A stretch of DNA of 64,000 bases from Niastella yeongjuensis (GCF_900110245.1 NZ_FOCZ01000001.1:956740-1020739); one strand, 5' to 3'; positions 25,652-35,598 are shown, counted from the stretch's first letter. Made by a program: numbers and translations. The notes: generated from the sequence alone by a model not told the origin.

Positions 25652-26491
25652 TTATTTTCCGATCACCGTCCAGTCGTGGTTACCAAAACCTTTATTGATG
25701 AACTCGTCCATAAGGGCGGCGATAACCGGCATAAGTACCAGGTGGTTGCCGGCTTGTTGGGTAGCATCCAGAAAAAGCTGGGTGTCTTTGCGCGCCATAT
25801 TCAGTTCCCACGATGGTTTGCTTTGATCGGGAGCCGCCATACGTTGCAGGCGGCCTGATATAAGTGTGCCGGGGTTCCACATACTGAAGAGTTGAAGCAA
25901 CTCATCAAGCGAAACATCCATTGACTTTGATAAAGTAAGCGTGTCTTTCAGCGAAACCGTTAAACAAACCAGGAATGCATTACCGGCCAGTTTCATGGCG
26001 GCGGCCTTTCCAGCCTCAGCACCAAAATGGATCAGCTTGCCCGTCATTTTTGATAAAGAGGGTGTAAGCGCAGTAATAACAGCCTCATCGCCCGATACCA
26101 GCATGTACCCTGTGCTTTCCAGTGCATTAATAGGACCCATAAAAACGGGGGCATGTTGATAGGTGAATCCTTTTTCTTTCCATTCCCGGGTTCTTTGTAC
26201 AGCGCCTTCTTTTGAAGTGGTAGTATGGTCAATGATAACAGCGCCGGGAGTAAGGCCAGGTTCGGCGGCTTTCAGCACGGCGTCAACGGTGGCATCGTCT
26301 TTCAGGGTAATGTGGATCTCGGTAGCGCCCTTAACGGCATCAGCTACATTGGCAAACGCTTTCGCGCCTTCTTTTTCCAGTTCCTGTGCTTTGGAAGCAG
26401 TGCGATTCCAAACCTGTACGGTTTCACCCTGTTTTATCAGGGCCCGTACGAAATTGGAGCCCAATAACCCCATTCCTAAAAATGCTTTCAT
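25652..26491 (-). CDS. NAD(P)-dependent beta-hydroxyacid dehydrogenase family oxidoreductase
   Basis: Start set at the ATG ending at 26491 (MKAFLGMGLLGSNFVRALI), which begins the Rossmann fold; the longer frame adds a non-conserved leader. The 279-residue protein has the dinucleotide loop GMGLLGSN, VWNRT, the substrate-side block (FMGPINALESTGYMLVSGDE) and the catalytic lysine in GKAAAMKLAGN. This is the 6-phosphogluconate/3-hydroxyisobutyrate dehydrogenase-like (glyoxylate reductase-type) family; substrates are small hydroxyacids or semialdehydes. Co-transcribed with the terpenoid-synthase-like gene, a pairing with no obvious known pathway. Confidence 0.85.
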   Translation of the reverse strand: MKAFLGMGLLGSNFVRALIKQGETVQVWNRTASKAQELEKEGAKAFANVADAVKGATEIHITLKDDATVDAVLKAAEPGLTPGAVIIDHTTTSKEGAVQRTREWKEKGFTYQHAPVFMGPINALESTGYMLVSGDEAVITALTPSLSKMTGKLIHFGAEAGKAAAMKLAGNAFLVCLTVSLKDTLTLSKSMDVSLDELLQLFSMWNPGTLISGRLQRMAAPDQSKPSWELNMARKDTQLFLDATQQAGNHLVLMPVIAALMDEFINKGFGNHDWTVIGK

Positions 26492-26678
26492 GACAATATT
26501 TTTGCAAAGATTGGGGATTTTCACAAAACACCCGCATATTTCATCCTGATGAAAAAAAGTATGGAATGAGCACTGAATAGTCAATATATGAATACACAAT
26601 TGTACAAAGCGAATTATTAATGGTAAATACCTGACAGGTTTAAAGTATGAATCTCGTTAGCCTTTTTCTTTGTATGTA

Positions 26679-26954
26679 ATGTCAAAGGATAAACGATACG
26701 ACACGGTAAAAAAACTGGTTACAGGAGGCTATATAAAAAAATTCTCCGAAATAATAGATACCATACCTAAATCTACCATAACCCGCGACCTGGGTATGCA
26801 TCATCAAACCTTTAAGAAGGTGATGAAAAGCCCGGAAAGACTTTCGTTTACCGATGCTTTTAAAATTGCCTCGTTCATTGAAATCGATGAACGGGAAATT
26901 ATGAACCTCATCTATAATGAATGGCTGGAGAAAAAAGCTAAGCGAAAGAAATAA
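26679..26954 (+). CDS. Small HTH-like protein, paralogue 1
   Basis: Start at the ATG at 26679 (MSKDKRYDTVKK). 91 residues, basic, predicted helical. Core: FSEIIDTIPKSTITRDLGMHHQTFKKVM, which reads like an atypical DNA-binding helix-turn-helix, then FTDAFKIASFIEIDEREIM, ending in the basic tail KKAKRKK. It is clearly homologous to the 91-residue protein at 43772 (FSEILKIVPKTVLTKDLGMHHITFNKL..., tail KKTKRKK). Both genes also have TTTCTTTGT just before the start and a similar 3' flank. A small transcription factor is likely; targets are unknown. Confidence 0.7.
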   Translation: MSKDKRYDTVKKLVTGGYIKKFSEIIDTIPKSTITRDLGMHHQTFKKVMKSPERLSFTDAFKIASFIEIDEREIMNLIYNEWLEKKAKRKK

Positions 26955-26984
26955 AATAAATTCGATACAACACAAAGACAAATC

Positions 26985-27018
26985 AGGTCTGCCCGGCTTT
27001 CCGGAACAGGCCTTTTTG
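26985..27018 (+). terminator. Terminator after small HTH paralogue 1
   Basis: AGGTCTG / CAGGCCT outer stem (one G-U) with an inner CCGG-CTTT-CCGG stem, then CCTTTTTG. Preceded by ACACAAAGACAAATCAGG, which is closely matched after paralogue 2. Confidence 0.85.
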
Positions 27019-27107
27019 TTAATGCCTTTATATAGCTGTAAAGCAAACAATTATTACCACGCAAGAGATAAACAATAAATTTAATACTGGCTTAAAATTA
27101 CTGCACA

Positions 27108-27115
27108 TACTTTTG
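27108..27115 (+). promoter_or_regulatory. -7-like box directly before the ECF sigma gene
   Basis: TACTTTTG fits TAnnTTTG and ends 5 bases before the ATG at 27121, which would give a leaderless or nearly leaderless mRNA. No clear -33 TTTG is seen. Confidence 0.35.
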
Positions 27116-27120
27116 TGCTC

Positions 27121-27693
27121 ATGCCCCGGGAATCCCAAACTAGCCCTAACACTGTTATTCCTCCCTTCAATAATGACCAGGAGGCGTTGTTCGAGGCATT
27201 TGTTAAGGCCACCTATCCCCGGGTGTTGGCTTACCTGATCAAGTTATCGGGACAACCAGAAGCCGCCCGTGACATCTGCCAGGATGTGTATGCCCAGTTA
27301 TGGGAAAAGAAAATTTCCTTACCGGCTTCCCCCGAAGAACAGCTGTATTATTTATTTACCATGTCGCGCAATGCCTTTTTCCAATATACCCGCCAGCAAC
27401 TGCGACAGGAAAAACAATTACAACTACATTACCGGCCCGATACAACTACTACAATAGAAAACCATCCCAATAACCTGGAACTGGCAGAACAAACCAAAAT
27501 AATAAAGGAAGCACTCGACTCCTCGGAAGAGGTACGGGTGAAGTTTTTTTTATTGAACCGCGAAGAAGGACTCACCTATAAACAAATTGCCGAACGGGAA
27601 GGTGTTTCAGAAAAAACAGTGGAAAGATACATTGGCAGCGTGATCAGGACCCTGCGCGCGAAGCTTAAAACCTTCCTGTTTTTCTTCATCTGA
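27121..27693 (+). CDS. ECF-type RNA polymerase sigma-70 factor
   Basis: 190 residues from the ATG at 27121 (a GTG at 27115 is less likely). Region 2 (EALFEAFVKATYPRVLAYLIKLSGQPEAARDICQDVYAQLWEK, about residues 25-65) and region 4 (LNREEGLTYKQIAEREGVSEKTVERYIGSVIRTLRAKL, about 145-185), both cited by position, are typical of the Bacteroidota FecI-like group. A FecR-type anti-sigma gene follows about 100 bases downstream, then an STN-domain TonB receptor: the standard cell-surface signalling trio. It probably directs transcription of the receptor/fasciclin module. Confidence 0.92.
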   Translation: MPRESQTSPNTVIPPFNNDQEALFEAFVKATYPRVLAYLIKLSGQPEAARDICQDVYAQLWEKKISLPASPEEQLYYLFTMSRNAFFQYTRQQLRQEKQLQLHYRPDTTTTIENHPNNLELAEQTKIIKEALDSSEEVRVKFFLLNREEGLTYKQIAEREGVSEKTVERYIGSVIRTLRAKLKTFLFFFI

Positions 27694-27797
27694 TTATAGT
27701 ACTCACTTATTTTCTATCAGGTAACAATTCCTTAACCTGATTTACTGACGGTGCCCTCAGACTTTTTTACTTTTCCTGCAAATTGACCCTAAACCGT

Positions 27798-28820
27798 ATG
27801 GATTTACAGGAATGGAGAAATAAAATACAGGATTATTATGCCGGTACACTGAATGTCTCAGATCGGGCTGCCTTGCTGAGCCTGTTAGAAGGTTTATCAG
27901 ACGCCGACCTAAACAGGCTTTTTCCGCAGGAAGAATGGGCCGGTATAAACCCTGTACCGGTAGCTGATACGGAGATAGAAATGATGTTGAAAAAGATCCG
28001 GGCGAAAGATACCGCGAAAGTGGTGCGTATAGATACCCGTGTAAGAAAGATCCGCATCTGGAGAGTGGCCGCCATAATTCTGGTAGTGCTCACCGCCGGC
28101 TTGCTTGCCTTATTACTCAATACATCCAATCATCCCAAAAATGAACTGGCTGTTGTTCATTACCATGAGATAAAAGTGGCAGATGGCAATCGAAAGCGAC
28201 TGACCCTTCCGGATAGCTCTGTTATCGTATTGAATGGCGGTAGCGTAGCGTCAGTACCCGATCGGTTTACCGGCTCATCGCGTGAGATCTATTTGCGCGA
28301 GGGGGAAGCCTGGTTCGAAGTAACAAAGAATCCTTTACGGCCTTTCATCATTCACAGTTCAAGCCTTAATGTGCGCGTGTTAGGTACTTCTTTTTCGGTA
28401 CGCGATTATCCCGATGAACAGCATGCTTCCGTAGCAGTTCGCACCGGGCGGGTGGCGGTACAATCGGAATCAGACTCTATGAGGTCCATAGTGCTGGTAC
28501 CAGGTAAAGGAACAGAATGGGATAAGATAAGTCATACACTTTCAGCGCAGGTCATAGATACGGCAACCATAGATGCCTGGAGGCGCGGTGAGTTTATATT
28601 TGAAAATGCCACATTGAAACATATCTGCAATGTATTGAAGCATAGATACGCCGTACAGTTCCGCACAGAAGATCAACAGTTATGGAACCGTAAATTCATT
28701 GCCACATTCAGAAGCAGCAAACTGGAAATTATATTAAAGCAATTGGAGTTAATGGGTAACATTCAATATCAATTGCAGGGTAATACTGTCATTTTTAAAC
28801 CTGGCAGGCGCACAGGATAA
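27798..28820 (+). CDS. FecR-family anti-sigma factor
   Basis: 340 residues from the ATG at 27798. A short N-terminal cytoplasmic domain (QEWRNKIQDYYAGTLNVSDRAALLSLLE) is followed by one membrane helix near residue 95 (VAAIILVVLTAGLLALLL), then the periplasmic FecR domain (RLTLPDSSVIVLNGGS, REGEAWFEVTKNPLRPFIIHSS, VLGTSFSVRDYPDE) and a C-terminal DUF4974-like/STN-related domain (FENATLKHICNVLKHRYAVQF). It should hold the sigma factor inactive until contacted by the N-terminal STN domain of the receptor encoded 55 bases downstream. Confidence 0.92.
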   Translation: MDLQEWRNKIQDYYAGTLNVSDRAALLSLLEGLSDADLNRLFPQEEWAGINPVPVADTEIEMMLKKIRAKDTAKVVRIDTRVRKIRIWRVAAIILVVLTAGLLALLLNTSNHPKNELAVVHYHEIKVADGNRKRLTLPDSSVIVLNGGSVASVPDRFTGSSREIYLREGEAWFEVTKNPLRPFIIHSSSLNVRVLGTSFSVRDYPDEQHASVAVRTGRVAVQSESDSMRSIVLVPGKGTEWDKISHTLSAQVIDTATIDAWRRGEFIFENATLKHICNVLKHRYAVQFRTEDQQLWNRKFIATFRSSKLEIILKQLELMGNIQYQLQGNTVIFKPGRRTG

Positions 28821-28875
28821 CCAAACAAGTACAGACTTAATTTTTTCTTCAGCACAAGACTAAATTTTCTATTTA

Positions 28876-31800
28876 ATGGACCAACGCAAAAAAAGGCGGA
28901 AAAGACCGTCGGTAAATCGCCATGCCCTAACTGCAAGAAAAATGGGAAAAAGCATCCTGTTCATCAGCATGATCTTTTGCCTGTTTTTGCAAGGGATAAA
29001 AGCCCAGGATGCAGAGCCCAGGCTGGACCTGAAGCTCGATAACCAGCCGATCCTGGAAGCTTTTCAATTTATTAGAAAGAACACCAACTACGTCATCAAT
29101 TACAGCTCAGACGAGATCGATGCCAGGGTGAAGGTCACTGTCAATCTTCATCACGCTACGGTAGGTGAGATCCTCGGTGCTGTTCTTAAAGGAACAGGCT
29201 ATGAACAGGTGCGTGCCGGCAATGCGTATTTGATCAGGCGAAAAGTAGTTCCTCAACGCCATCAGCATACTGTCACTTACCTGAATGTACATATCACTGA
29301 CAGCAAAAACCATAATCCGGTGGCAGCTGCCAGTGTAAGCATTCAAAACAGGGTATTCAATACGTATACAGACGGAGATGGAAAAGCCTCGGTCAGCATA
29401 ACGGATAGTGCTTCGGTACTGGTGATATCATCAGTAGGATATGCCACACGCTTTGTAACAGTAACCAATGAAAGCAACCTCGAAGTATCCCTGGTTCAGG
29501 ATATCAGGTCGCTGGGTGCGGTTACTGTTCAGGCGCAACGTAAAGTAAACAGTGAAGCCACCTTGTTGAATGAACGTAAAAATTCCAGCGTGGTATCGGA
29601 TGGTATTTCTGCACAGAATATTGAAAAAACTGCCAGTCTTACCACCACCCAGGCATTGCAACGTGTAACCGGTGTTACCATCACCGATGACAAATATGTG
29701 GCTATTCGTGGTATGGGTGATCGTAGTGTGATCTCAGAATTGAACGGCGCCCGGTTGTCATCTTCCGATCCCGACCGTAGTGCCGTTCCTCTTGACCTGG
29801 TACCTGCTGCCCTGCTCGATAACGTGACTGTGTATAAGACCATGACGCCCGATAAACCGGCCGATGCTTCTGCCGGTATTGTGGAATTGAAAACAAAATC
29901 GGTACCTGATACTTTAACGTTAGAAATATCGGCCCAGCTGGGTACCAACTCTACCATTGGCGTTAACGGAAGCTACAACAGTTTTTTGGGCAGTGACATG
30001 GGATTTTGGGGACAGAAAGTAAACAGCCACAACCTTTCCGCAGATTTTTTGAATTTGAAGAACCTGTATCCGGGTGGCTTACCGCAGATACAACAACTAT
30101 TTTTGCAAAGCCGTAACAGTCCTGAGATGGCAGCAGAAGCGTTGCGCATTAATAATATTATGCAATCGTTTCCCGCTGTGTTAACTACCTCCTATAAACC
30201 AGCAGCGCCCAATCAGATCTATTCTGTTTCCTTCGGTAATAAATACCAGGTATTTAAACATCAGTTGGGTATAGTGCTGGGCGCCAACTATTACAGCCGC
30301 ACCGAAGACCGGTATCAGGGACAGGTGAATCAATATAGTATTTACCAGGGTATTGTTACCGGGTCGCCTGATATCTTCAATGCGTTGCACATTCCCGGTT
30401 TTATTACGCCCGACAATCCCAGGCTGGGTAAGTACCTCGGTTACCAGGAGAACTCGGGCAAAACGACTATGAATTATGGTGTACTGGGCGGGGTTACCTA
30501 CCGGTTCAATGCCCGCAACCAGGTGCAGTTTCAATATGTAGGCAGCCGCGGCGCCGAAACACAGGCCAACAGCCTGAATGGTAGCTGGCAAAATACCGGT
30601 TTACAATTCCCTGTGTACAACCAGGTAAACCAGCTAAAGCAATCGTACCGCGTATTCAACACCTTTAACCTGCAGGGCGAACACCGGGTGGTATCGCAAT
30701 CATGGTCACCTACGCTCAGCTATAACTTAAGCTCATCGAAATCTACATCAAACGAACCCGATTTTCGCTTTACCGATCTGGCCGATTACAGAAAAGTAGC
30801 CTATGCAGATCCCAATGGCCAGGGTATTGTAAGCGATAACTATGCTTTTGTGGTAGGTAGTGTGCATGGAGTAGGGCCTAACGGGGTGTTGAATGCCGAC
30901 CCAAACGGAAGAAAATACCGTTTTCTTACCGAGAACAACTACAGCGCCAAGGCAGATCTTACGCAGCCATTCTATGTGGCCAAACAAAAACAGTTGTTGA
31001 AATTCGGATATAATTTTCTGAAGAGAGACCGGGATTTTACTGAGAATGTATTAGGATTGCCCGGTACTTCTGCCGGTGGTAACATTGGTTTGCTGACAAA
31101 AGCTGACGGTAATCTCGATCAACTGGTTTCTTATAATAACATCGGGCTTAACCCTTCGAATTTTGATGCAGAAGGAAATCCCAGAGTGGGCGGTTTTTTA
31201 TACCAGATCCGCAAATCGCCCAATAACTACCATGGTACATATGAAACCCAGGCCTTTTATGGCATGTTAGATGCGCATGTGGGCGAACGCTTGCGTATTA
31301 CCGGTGGTGTTCGTTTTGAAAGCACAGATATACAGGCGCACGTAGATACAGCCAATGTGTTTAATCCGCAGGTTGCTGCAGGTACCATTGGCAACAACAC
31401 ATCTAACCAGGGTGGTGCAACAACTCAACCCAATACAGGTTATAAAGTTGACTTCAAACCTTATTACTCTGCCAACCTTACTTATACCTGGAAGCATAAC
31501 ATGAACTTCCGGTTAGGTTACAGCACTACGCTGGCCCGTCCCGAATTAAGAGAGCTCACCAATATTTTCGAGTTTGATCCTTTTCAGTTTGCCGTAGTGG
31601 GTGGAAACCCCAACCTGAAAAACCAGTTCACCCGCAGTGAAGATTTCAGATGGGAATGGTTCCCCAATACAGGAGAAGTAATTGCAGCTTCGGCCTTTGC
31701 CAAACAAATAGACAATCAGCTGAACAAAGTATTCATCTACCATCCGCAAAGTGCAGTAAGCGTGTTCCCTGAATTTCCTTTGATCGAATATCAGAACGAT

Positions 31801-32343
31801 GTGAACCAGGGCCGGTTGTTTGGGATAGAATTGGAAGTGCGTAAAGACCTGGGCCGGTTGACCTCCCTCCTTAAAAACTTTTATCTCGGAACCAACCTGA
31901 TGTTTGCTTCAAGCCAGATTACCAAAAATGCGGAGCGCCTGGAAGCTTCCCGTACCATCGACCGTTCTGCTTCCGCTAAAAGCCCGCTGTTTGAACAACC
32001 ACCTTATTCAATCAACGCTTATGTTGATTATGATAACAGCCGGCTTGGAACGCAGTTGACAGTGAACTTCAACATTGTTGGCGAGCGTCTGATACAGGTT
32101 CAGTTGGATGGCAGCCCGGATGTATACAGTCGCCCTGTGCCTTCACTGGATGTTGTATTTACGCAACGCCTTATGAAGCGGCTTACCATTAAAGGGTTTG
32201 CAAAAAACATCCTGAACCCTTACTACCGGGATGTATATGCCACTCCCCGCAACAATGGCCTTTATCACAACGTGCTGTATGTACAGCATCAATACCAGAG
32301 AGGAGCAGAATACGCGTTGGGTATAACCTATAAACTCTTTTAA
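28876..32343 (+). CDS. TonB-dependent receptor with STN signalling domain
   Basis: 1155 residues. After a long basic leader and signal peptide (GKSILFISMIFCLFLQGIKA) comes an STN domain (LDLKLDNQPILEAFQFIRK ... GTGYEQVRAGNAYLIRR), a carboxypeptidase-like domain (VHITDSKNHNPVAAASVSIQ), a plug (TTTQALQRVTGVTITDDKYVAIRGMGDR) and a large barrel ending in GAEYALGITYKLF. The plug wording YVAIRGMGDRSVISELNGARL and DLVPAALLDNVTVYKTMTPDKPADASAGIVEL place it outside the SusC group, nearer to siderophore-like or peptide-type receptors. It starts the run of eight surface-protein genes; the next gene begins 12 bases after its stop. The ligand is unknown. Confidence 0.92.
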   Translation: MDQRKKRRKRPSVNRHALTARKMGKSILFISMIFCLFLQGIKAQDAEPRLDLKLDNQPILEAFQFIRKNTNYVINYSSDEIDARVKVTVNLHHATVGEILGAVLKGTGYEQVRAGNAYLIRRKVVPQRHQHTVTYLNVHITDSKNHNPVAAASVSIQNRVFNTYTDGDGKASVSITDSASVLVISSVGYATRFVTVTNESNLEVSLVQDIRSLGAVTVQAQRKVNSEATLLNERKNSSVVSDGISAQNIEKTASLTTTQALQRVTGVTITDDKYVAIRGMGDRSVISELNGARLSSSDPDRSAVPLDLVPAALLDNVTVYKTMTPDKPADASAGIVELKTKSVPDTLTLEISAQLGTNSTIGVNGSYNSFLGSDMGFWGQKVNSHNLSADFLNLKNLYPGGLPQIQQLFLQSRNSPEMAAEALRINNIMQSFPAVLTTSYKPAAPNQIYSVSFGNKYQVFKHQLGIVLGANYYSRTEDRYQGQVNQYSIYQGIVTGSPDIFNALHIPGFITPDNPRLGKYLGYQENSGKTTMNYGVLGGVTYRFNARNQVQFQYVGSRGAETQANSLNGSWQNTGLQFPVYNQVNQLKQSYRVFNTFNLQGEHRVVSQSWSPTLSYNLSSSKSTSNEPDFRFTDLADYRKVAYADPNGQGIVSDNYAFVVGSVHGVGPNGVLNADPNGRKYRFLTENNYSAKADLTQPFYVAKQKQLLKFGYNFLKRDRDFTENVLGLPGTSAGGNIGLLTKADGNLDQLVSYNNIGLNPSNFDAEGNPRVGGFLYQIRKSPNNYHGTYETQAFYGMLDAHVGERLRITGGVRFESTDIQAHVDTANVFNPQVAAGTIGNNTSNQGGATTQPNTGYKVDFKPYYSANLTYTWKHNMNFRLGYSTTLARPELRELTNIFEFDPFQFAVVGGNPNLKNQFTRSEDFRWEWFPNTGEVIAASAFAKQIDNQLNKVFIYHPQSAVSVFPEFPLIEYQNDVNQGRLFGIELEVRKDLGRLTSLLKNFYLGTNLMFASSQITKNAERLEASRTIDRSASAKSPLFEQPPYSINAYVDYDNSRLGTQLTVNFNIVGERLIQVQLDGSPDVYSRPVPSLDVVFTQRLMKRLTIKGFAKNILNPYYRDVYATPRNNGLYHNVLYVQHQYQRGAEYALGITYKLF

Positions 32344-32355
32344 ATTATTCAATAG

Positions 32356-34221
32356 ATGAACAGCTTTTCAAATAATGCAGGCAGGTATACACGTAAATGG
32401 CTTTCGCCGGTGTTGTCGTTGCTGTTGCCGGCGGTTTTTGTGGGATGTGCCAAAGACAAGATCGAGAACGGTTATCAGCTTTCCGGTGTTCAGGTGGCCG
32501 GTTCGCCTGGTTCAAGCGTACGCTTATTTAACTTTGCCAATGCGCAACTGGATGTTAAAGTAAATAACATCCCCCTTACGAATTTTTCGAGTAATTCAGG
32601 AGTTACAGGGACACAAATAGGGCTATCGCTTTTTCCGTCAGGAGCCTGGAAAGCTGCCGAAGATGGCGCTCCGGTGACGCTGCCTGTATCTTTATTCGAC
32701 AAGGATGGCAAGGTGCATATTATCATAAGGAACAGAAGTCTCTCCGGATTTCAGGGACTGGGCTATCTGCCATACCTGAATATAGACACGGTATTTAATA
32801 ACGATCCGTTCCATCCCAAAGATGTTTATGTGATGGCTTCCGGATATTTGAAAGTGATCGACCGGGACGCCACCGCCCCGGCTCAACCAGATCATTTCAA
32901 ACTGCGGATAATAAACCTGGGCCAGCCGAAAGACTCAGATGCGCTTAAGTTAGGCGGATACGTAGTTCTTACTTATGCCGATGGCACACCTGTGAATGCA
33001 GCCCTCAATTATGTAAAGGACAGTACAATATCACCGTATGTGGAGATACCCTACGGATCTTACCAGTTTAAATTGTATGCAGCCCTGTCGCCCGGCGTAC
33101 CTGATTATACCAAACAACTGGCAGAACTACCTGTATATCCCGTTATGGTGCAAACAGGGCCAGCTCCGGCCCAGCAAGACCTGGTAACCCGGGTGCGTGG
33201 TTTCAAACCGGGCGGTACCTACAGCATTGTTGTAACGCCCAATATAATTGGCTATAATTTCGCCACCAATGGTGAAGTACCAACTTTCTATATTATCAAT
33301 TCCTACCGCATTCTCACCGAACAGTCGGCTCCCCGCAATATCAGTTGGGCCAGAATGCAGGCGGTAAATGCCTACCAGGACCAGGCAATTACTTTCCGGG
33401 TTGATGGAAACACACTGGCAAAAGACCTGGCGTTGGGCGCGAGTGGTGATTTCAATACGGTAGTACAGGGAGCACACCACATTGAAGCTATAGATAAATC
33501 AGGTAATACAATAGCATCATCGGACATTGTGCTATACCCTTATGACTTTATAACTGCGTGGGTGTACGCCAAAGAGGGTAAACCGGCCATCCTGTTCTCA
33601 AATACTGATTTCACCAGTACATTATATGCAACAATTACCGGTTCGGTTGACGATGGTACAGATGGTTCAAAGAATACCTGGAGCCATCCTTATGCCATAC
33701 AAACAAGGTACTTGAACCTGAGCGACGTACCCAATGTAACCTTTACAAAAGATGGGGCCCTCTTCAGTCCTTATATAAGTGGCGGCGGTATTAATCCGGG
33801 CCAGAACGATACACTGGCCTATCCGCAGGCTTTTATCAATCTGCAACCAGGCGTTGCCATCAACAACAATCCTTTTGTGGTATTTCCTACAGCAACGCCT
33901 CCATCTGGTTGGACAATAACCCTGAATGGTTCCACTTACCAGGAAGGCGGTGGCAACAATAAATTGGGACTGGCAGCAAGCAACCCGCTTCCTATCAGGG
34001 CTTTTCAAAGTACCCCGGCAACTGGTGTGTATGAAGGCCTGATACCTGGTTCATTGCTTGAAAGTGTGGCCCCGTTGAAAGAAGAGGATTTTGCCAGTGG
34101 CACCCTGATCTATCCCGATGGTAAGCGGCGGGCCGAGAACGGCTTTTATACCGTGGCCATTATCGGCAGCGCATCTGGCACACCTGCGCGTAAGCTGATT
34201 GTAGTTAAGCACAATAAATAA
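32356..34221 (+). CDS. Large lipoprotein of the receptor/fasciclin module (DUF4397-like start)
   Basis: 621 residues with signal peptide and lipobox (LLLPAVFVGCAKDK). The segment after the lipid anchor (SSVRLFNFANAQLDVKVNNIPLT) resembles the beginning of DUF4397 domains (V-R-x-x-N-x-x-x-x-x-x-D-V-x-x-x). Several beta-rich repeats follow, including a second such element near ISWARMQAVNAYQDQAITFRVDGN, and the protein ends in ASGTPARKLIVVKHNK. No catalytic motif is visible. It lies 12 bases after the STN receptor gene, where a SusD gene would normally be, so it may be the surface partner of that receptor. Function unknown. Confidence 0.8.
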   Translation: MNSFSNNAGRYTRKWLSPVLSLLLPAVFVGCAKDKIENGYQLSGVQVAGSPGSSVRLFNFANAQLDVKVNNIPLTNFSSNSGVTGTQIGLSLFPSGAWKAAEDGAPVTLPVSLFDKDGKVHIIIRNRSLSGFQGLGYLPYLNIDTVFNNDPFHPKDVYVMASGYLKVIDRDATAPAQPDHFKLRIINLGQPKDSDALKLGGYVVLTYADGTPVNAALNYVKDSTISPYVEIPYGSYQFKLYAALSPGVPDYTKQLAELPVYPVMVQTGPAPAQQDLVTRVRGFKPGGTYSIVVTPNIIGYNFATNGEVPTFYIINSYRILTEQSAPRNISWARMQAVNAYQDQAITFRVDGNTLAKDLALGASGDFNTVVQGAHHIEAIDKSGNTIASSDIVLYPYDFITAWVYAKEGKPAILFSNTDFTSTLYATITGSVDDGTDGSKNTWSHPYAIQTRYLNLSDVPNVTFTKDGALFSPYISGGGINPGQNDTLAYPQAFINLQPGVAINNNPFVVFPTATPPSGWTITLNGSTYQEGGGNNKLGLAASNPLPIRAFQSTPATGVYEGLIPGSLLESVAPLKEEDFASGTLIYPDGKRRAENGFYTVAIIGSASGTPARKLIVVKHNK

Positions 34222-34246
34222 TTCTTTTAAATCAAGTCAATAATAT

Positions 34247-35566
34247 ATGCATTCCGTGTTTCGTATAAAAAAGGTGATTCAGCGTTTGGCGATAGTGGCT
34301 GCATCATCGATGACTCTTACGGGTTGTTATAAATACAAGGAGTTGGAGCAGGTTCCCAATGCGGCATACCTCAGGGTATTTAATTCTATCCCATTTACAG
34401 TTGATGCCCTGCACGCCGGTCAGGCCGCACCTTTCCTGTGCTTTTTGGTTGATCCCGTGACTGATGCAGATGGGATACCAAACGGCGGGGCTATTTCGGG
34501 TGACTGGCTGCAAACGCGAAACGCGTTCTCCCTGTCCTATGCAGCCGATGCAGCTACCGCGCTGAATGCCCAGCAGAAACAGAGTCAGATAAATGCCGGG
34601 CTGCCTACTGAAGATGTAGTGAATGCCAACTATGAATACCCGGGCAAATTGCATGTACTGACTGCTCCTGCCATGAATGGCATGGACCTGTCGGCCTGGG
34701 CACAGATACCTTCTGGTAAACACCGGTTTGTTTTTGTAGCGCGGCCACAGGATAACAGGCCTTTTGGTGAGTTGCCTGGCACGTTGCGAAAAAATATGAT
34801 CATCGATACTACGATCGATCTTGAACCCGGAGAAGTGTATACCATGAGCGCGCTGGCAACGGATATAGACAAGAACCAATATGGAGTAAATGTTCGCCAG
34901 GAGCAGTTTGTGCATGAAAATTTTGATCCGGGCCGTGTGTATGCAACCTTCTACAACCTGTCGAGCGTACGCCCATACCTGGCTTCCGATCCGCATTTTC
35001 CCTCATACTGGAATTTTGCCGATACTTTAGTGGTTTCCTATACCTGCTGGGTCAATGATGATAACCTTAGCAATAATGTGGCCTCGCCACAGTGGCCGCT
35101 CAATGGGTCAAACAATGTATACATGACCACGCTGTACCGTGGAAAAAGTGATGGCGTATTTACATCGCTTCCTTTCCTGACACGGGAAAATTTCTTCGAT
35201 CAGCAGGGGGTATTGCGAACCTGGACTTTTCTTAAACCCGGCTCAGCAACCAAATCAGGAACGCTGCCTTATATCAGCTTTAAATTTACTGACCCTTCGC
35301 CGCTGAGGTCAAAATATGGCAACTATCCCCTTTTGTTGTGCAGCGCTGATCCGGCCGTGTATAATACACTTGAAAATTTAAATATAAGCACTGGTTCTCC
35401 TTTGCAAGGCCCCAACCCTTCGCTGATCTACCAGCCCAATCTGTTCGGCGTGGTACAGTCGGGTGGTTCGGTGAATATATATCCAACTGTTAACATTTTC
35501 GAGATCATTAACGACAAAGTGTACCTGATGCAACTGCAACGCAATTTTGAGAAAGTGCCTCAATAA
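34247..35566 (+). CDS. Lipoprotein of unknown function in the receptor/fasciclin module
   Basis: 439 residues. Lipobox TLTGCYKYK after a short hydrophobic segment. The start of the mature region (AAYLRVFNSIPFTVDALHAG) resembles that of the preceding lipoprotein, again hinting at a DUF4397-type immunoglobulin-like fold. The rest is beta-rich with several Trp/Tyr/Asn-rich loops (PQDNRPFGELPGTLRKNMIIDTT, by motif) and no recognised active site. Gap of 25 bases from the upstream gene and 32 to the downstream gene, all co-directional. Unknown function; surface exposure is likely from the lipobox context. Confidence 0.75.
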   Translation: MHSVFRIKKVIQRLAIVAASSMTLTGCYKYKELEQVPNAAYLRVFNSIPFTVDALHAGQAAPFLCFLVDPVTDADGIPNGGAISGDWLQTRNAFSLSYAADAATALNAQQKQSQINAGLPTEDVVNANYEYPGKLHVLTAPAMNGMDLSAWAQIPSGKHRFVFVARPQDNRPFGELPGTLRKNMIIDTTIDLEPGEVYTMSALATDIDKNQYGVNVRQEQFVHENFDPGRVYATFYNLSSVRPYLASDPHFPSYWNFADTLVVSYTCWVNDDNLSNNVASPQWPLNGSNNVYMTTLYRGKSDGVFTSLPFLTRENFFDQQGVLRTWTFLKPGSATKSGTLPYISFKFTDPSPLRSKYGNYPLLLCSADPAVYNTLENLNISTGSPLQGPNPSLIYQPNLFGVVQSGGSVNIYPTVNIFEIINDKVYLMQLQRNFEKVPQ

Positions 35567-35598
35567 AATTTTATCTACCAGGAAAACATACTAAAACT

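Noticed and set aside
34304..34996. A 230-codon minus-strand ORF inside the lipoprotein gene
   Set aside because: Antisense to a clear lipoprotein gene, no recognisable domain; an open-frame shadow.
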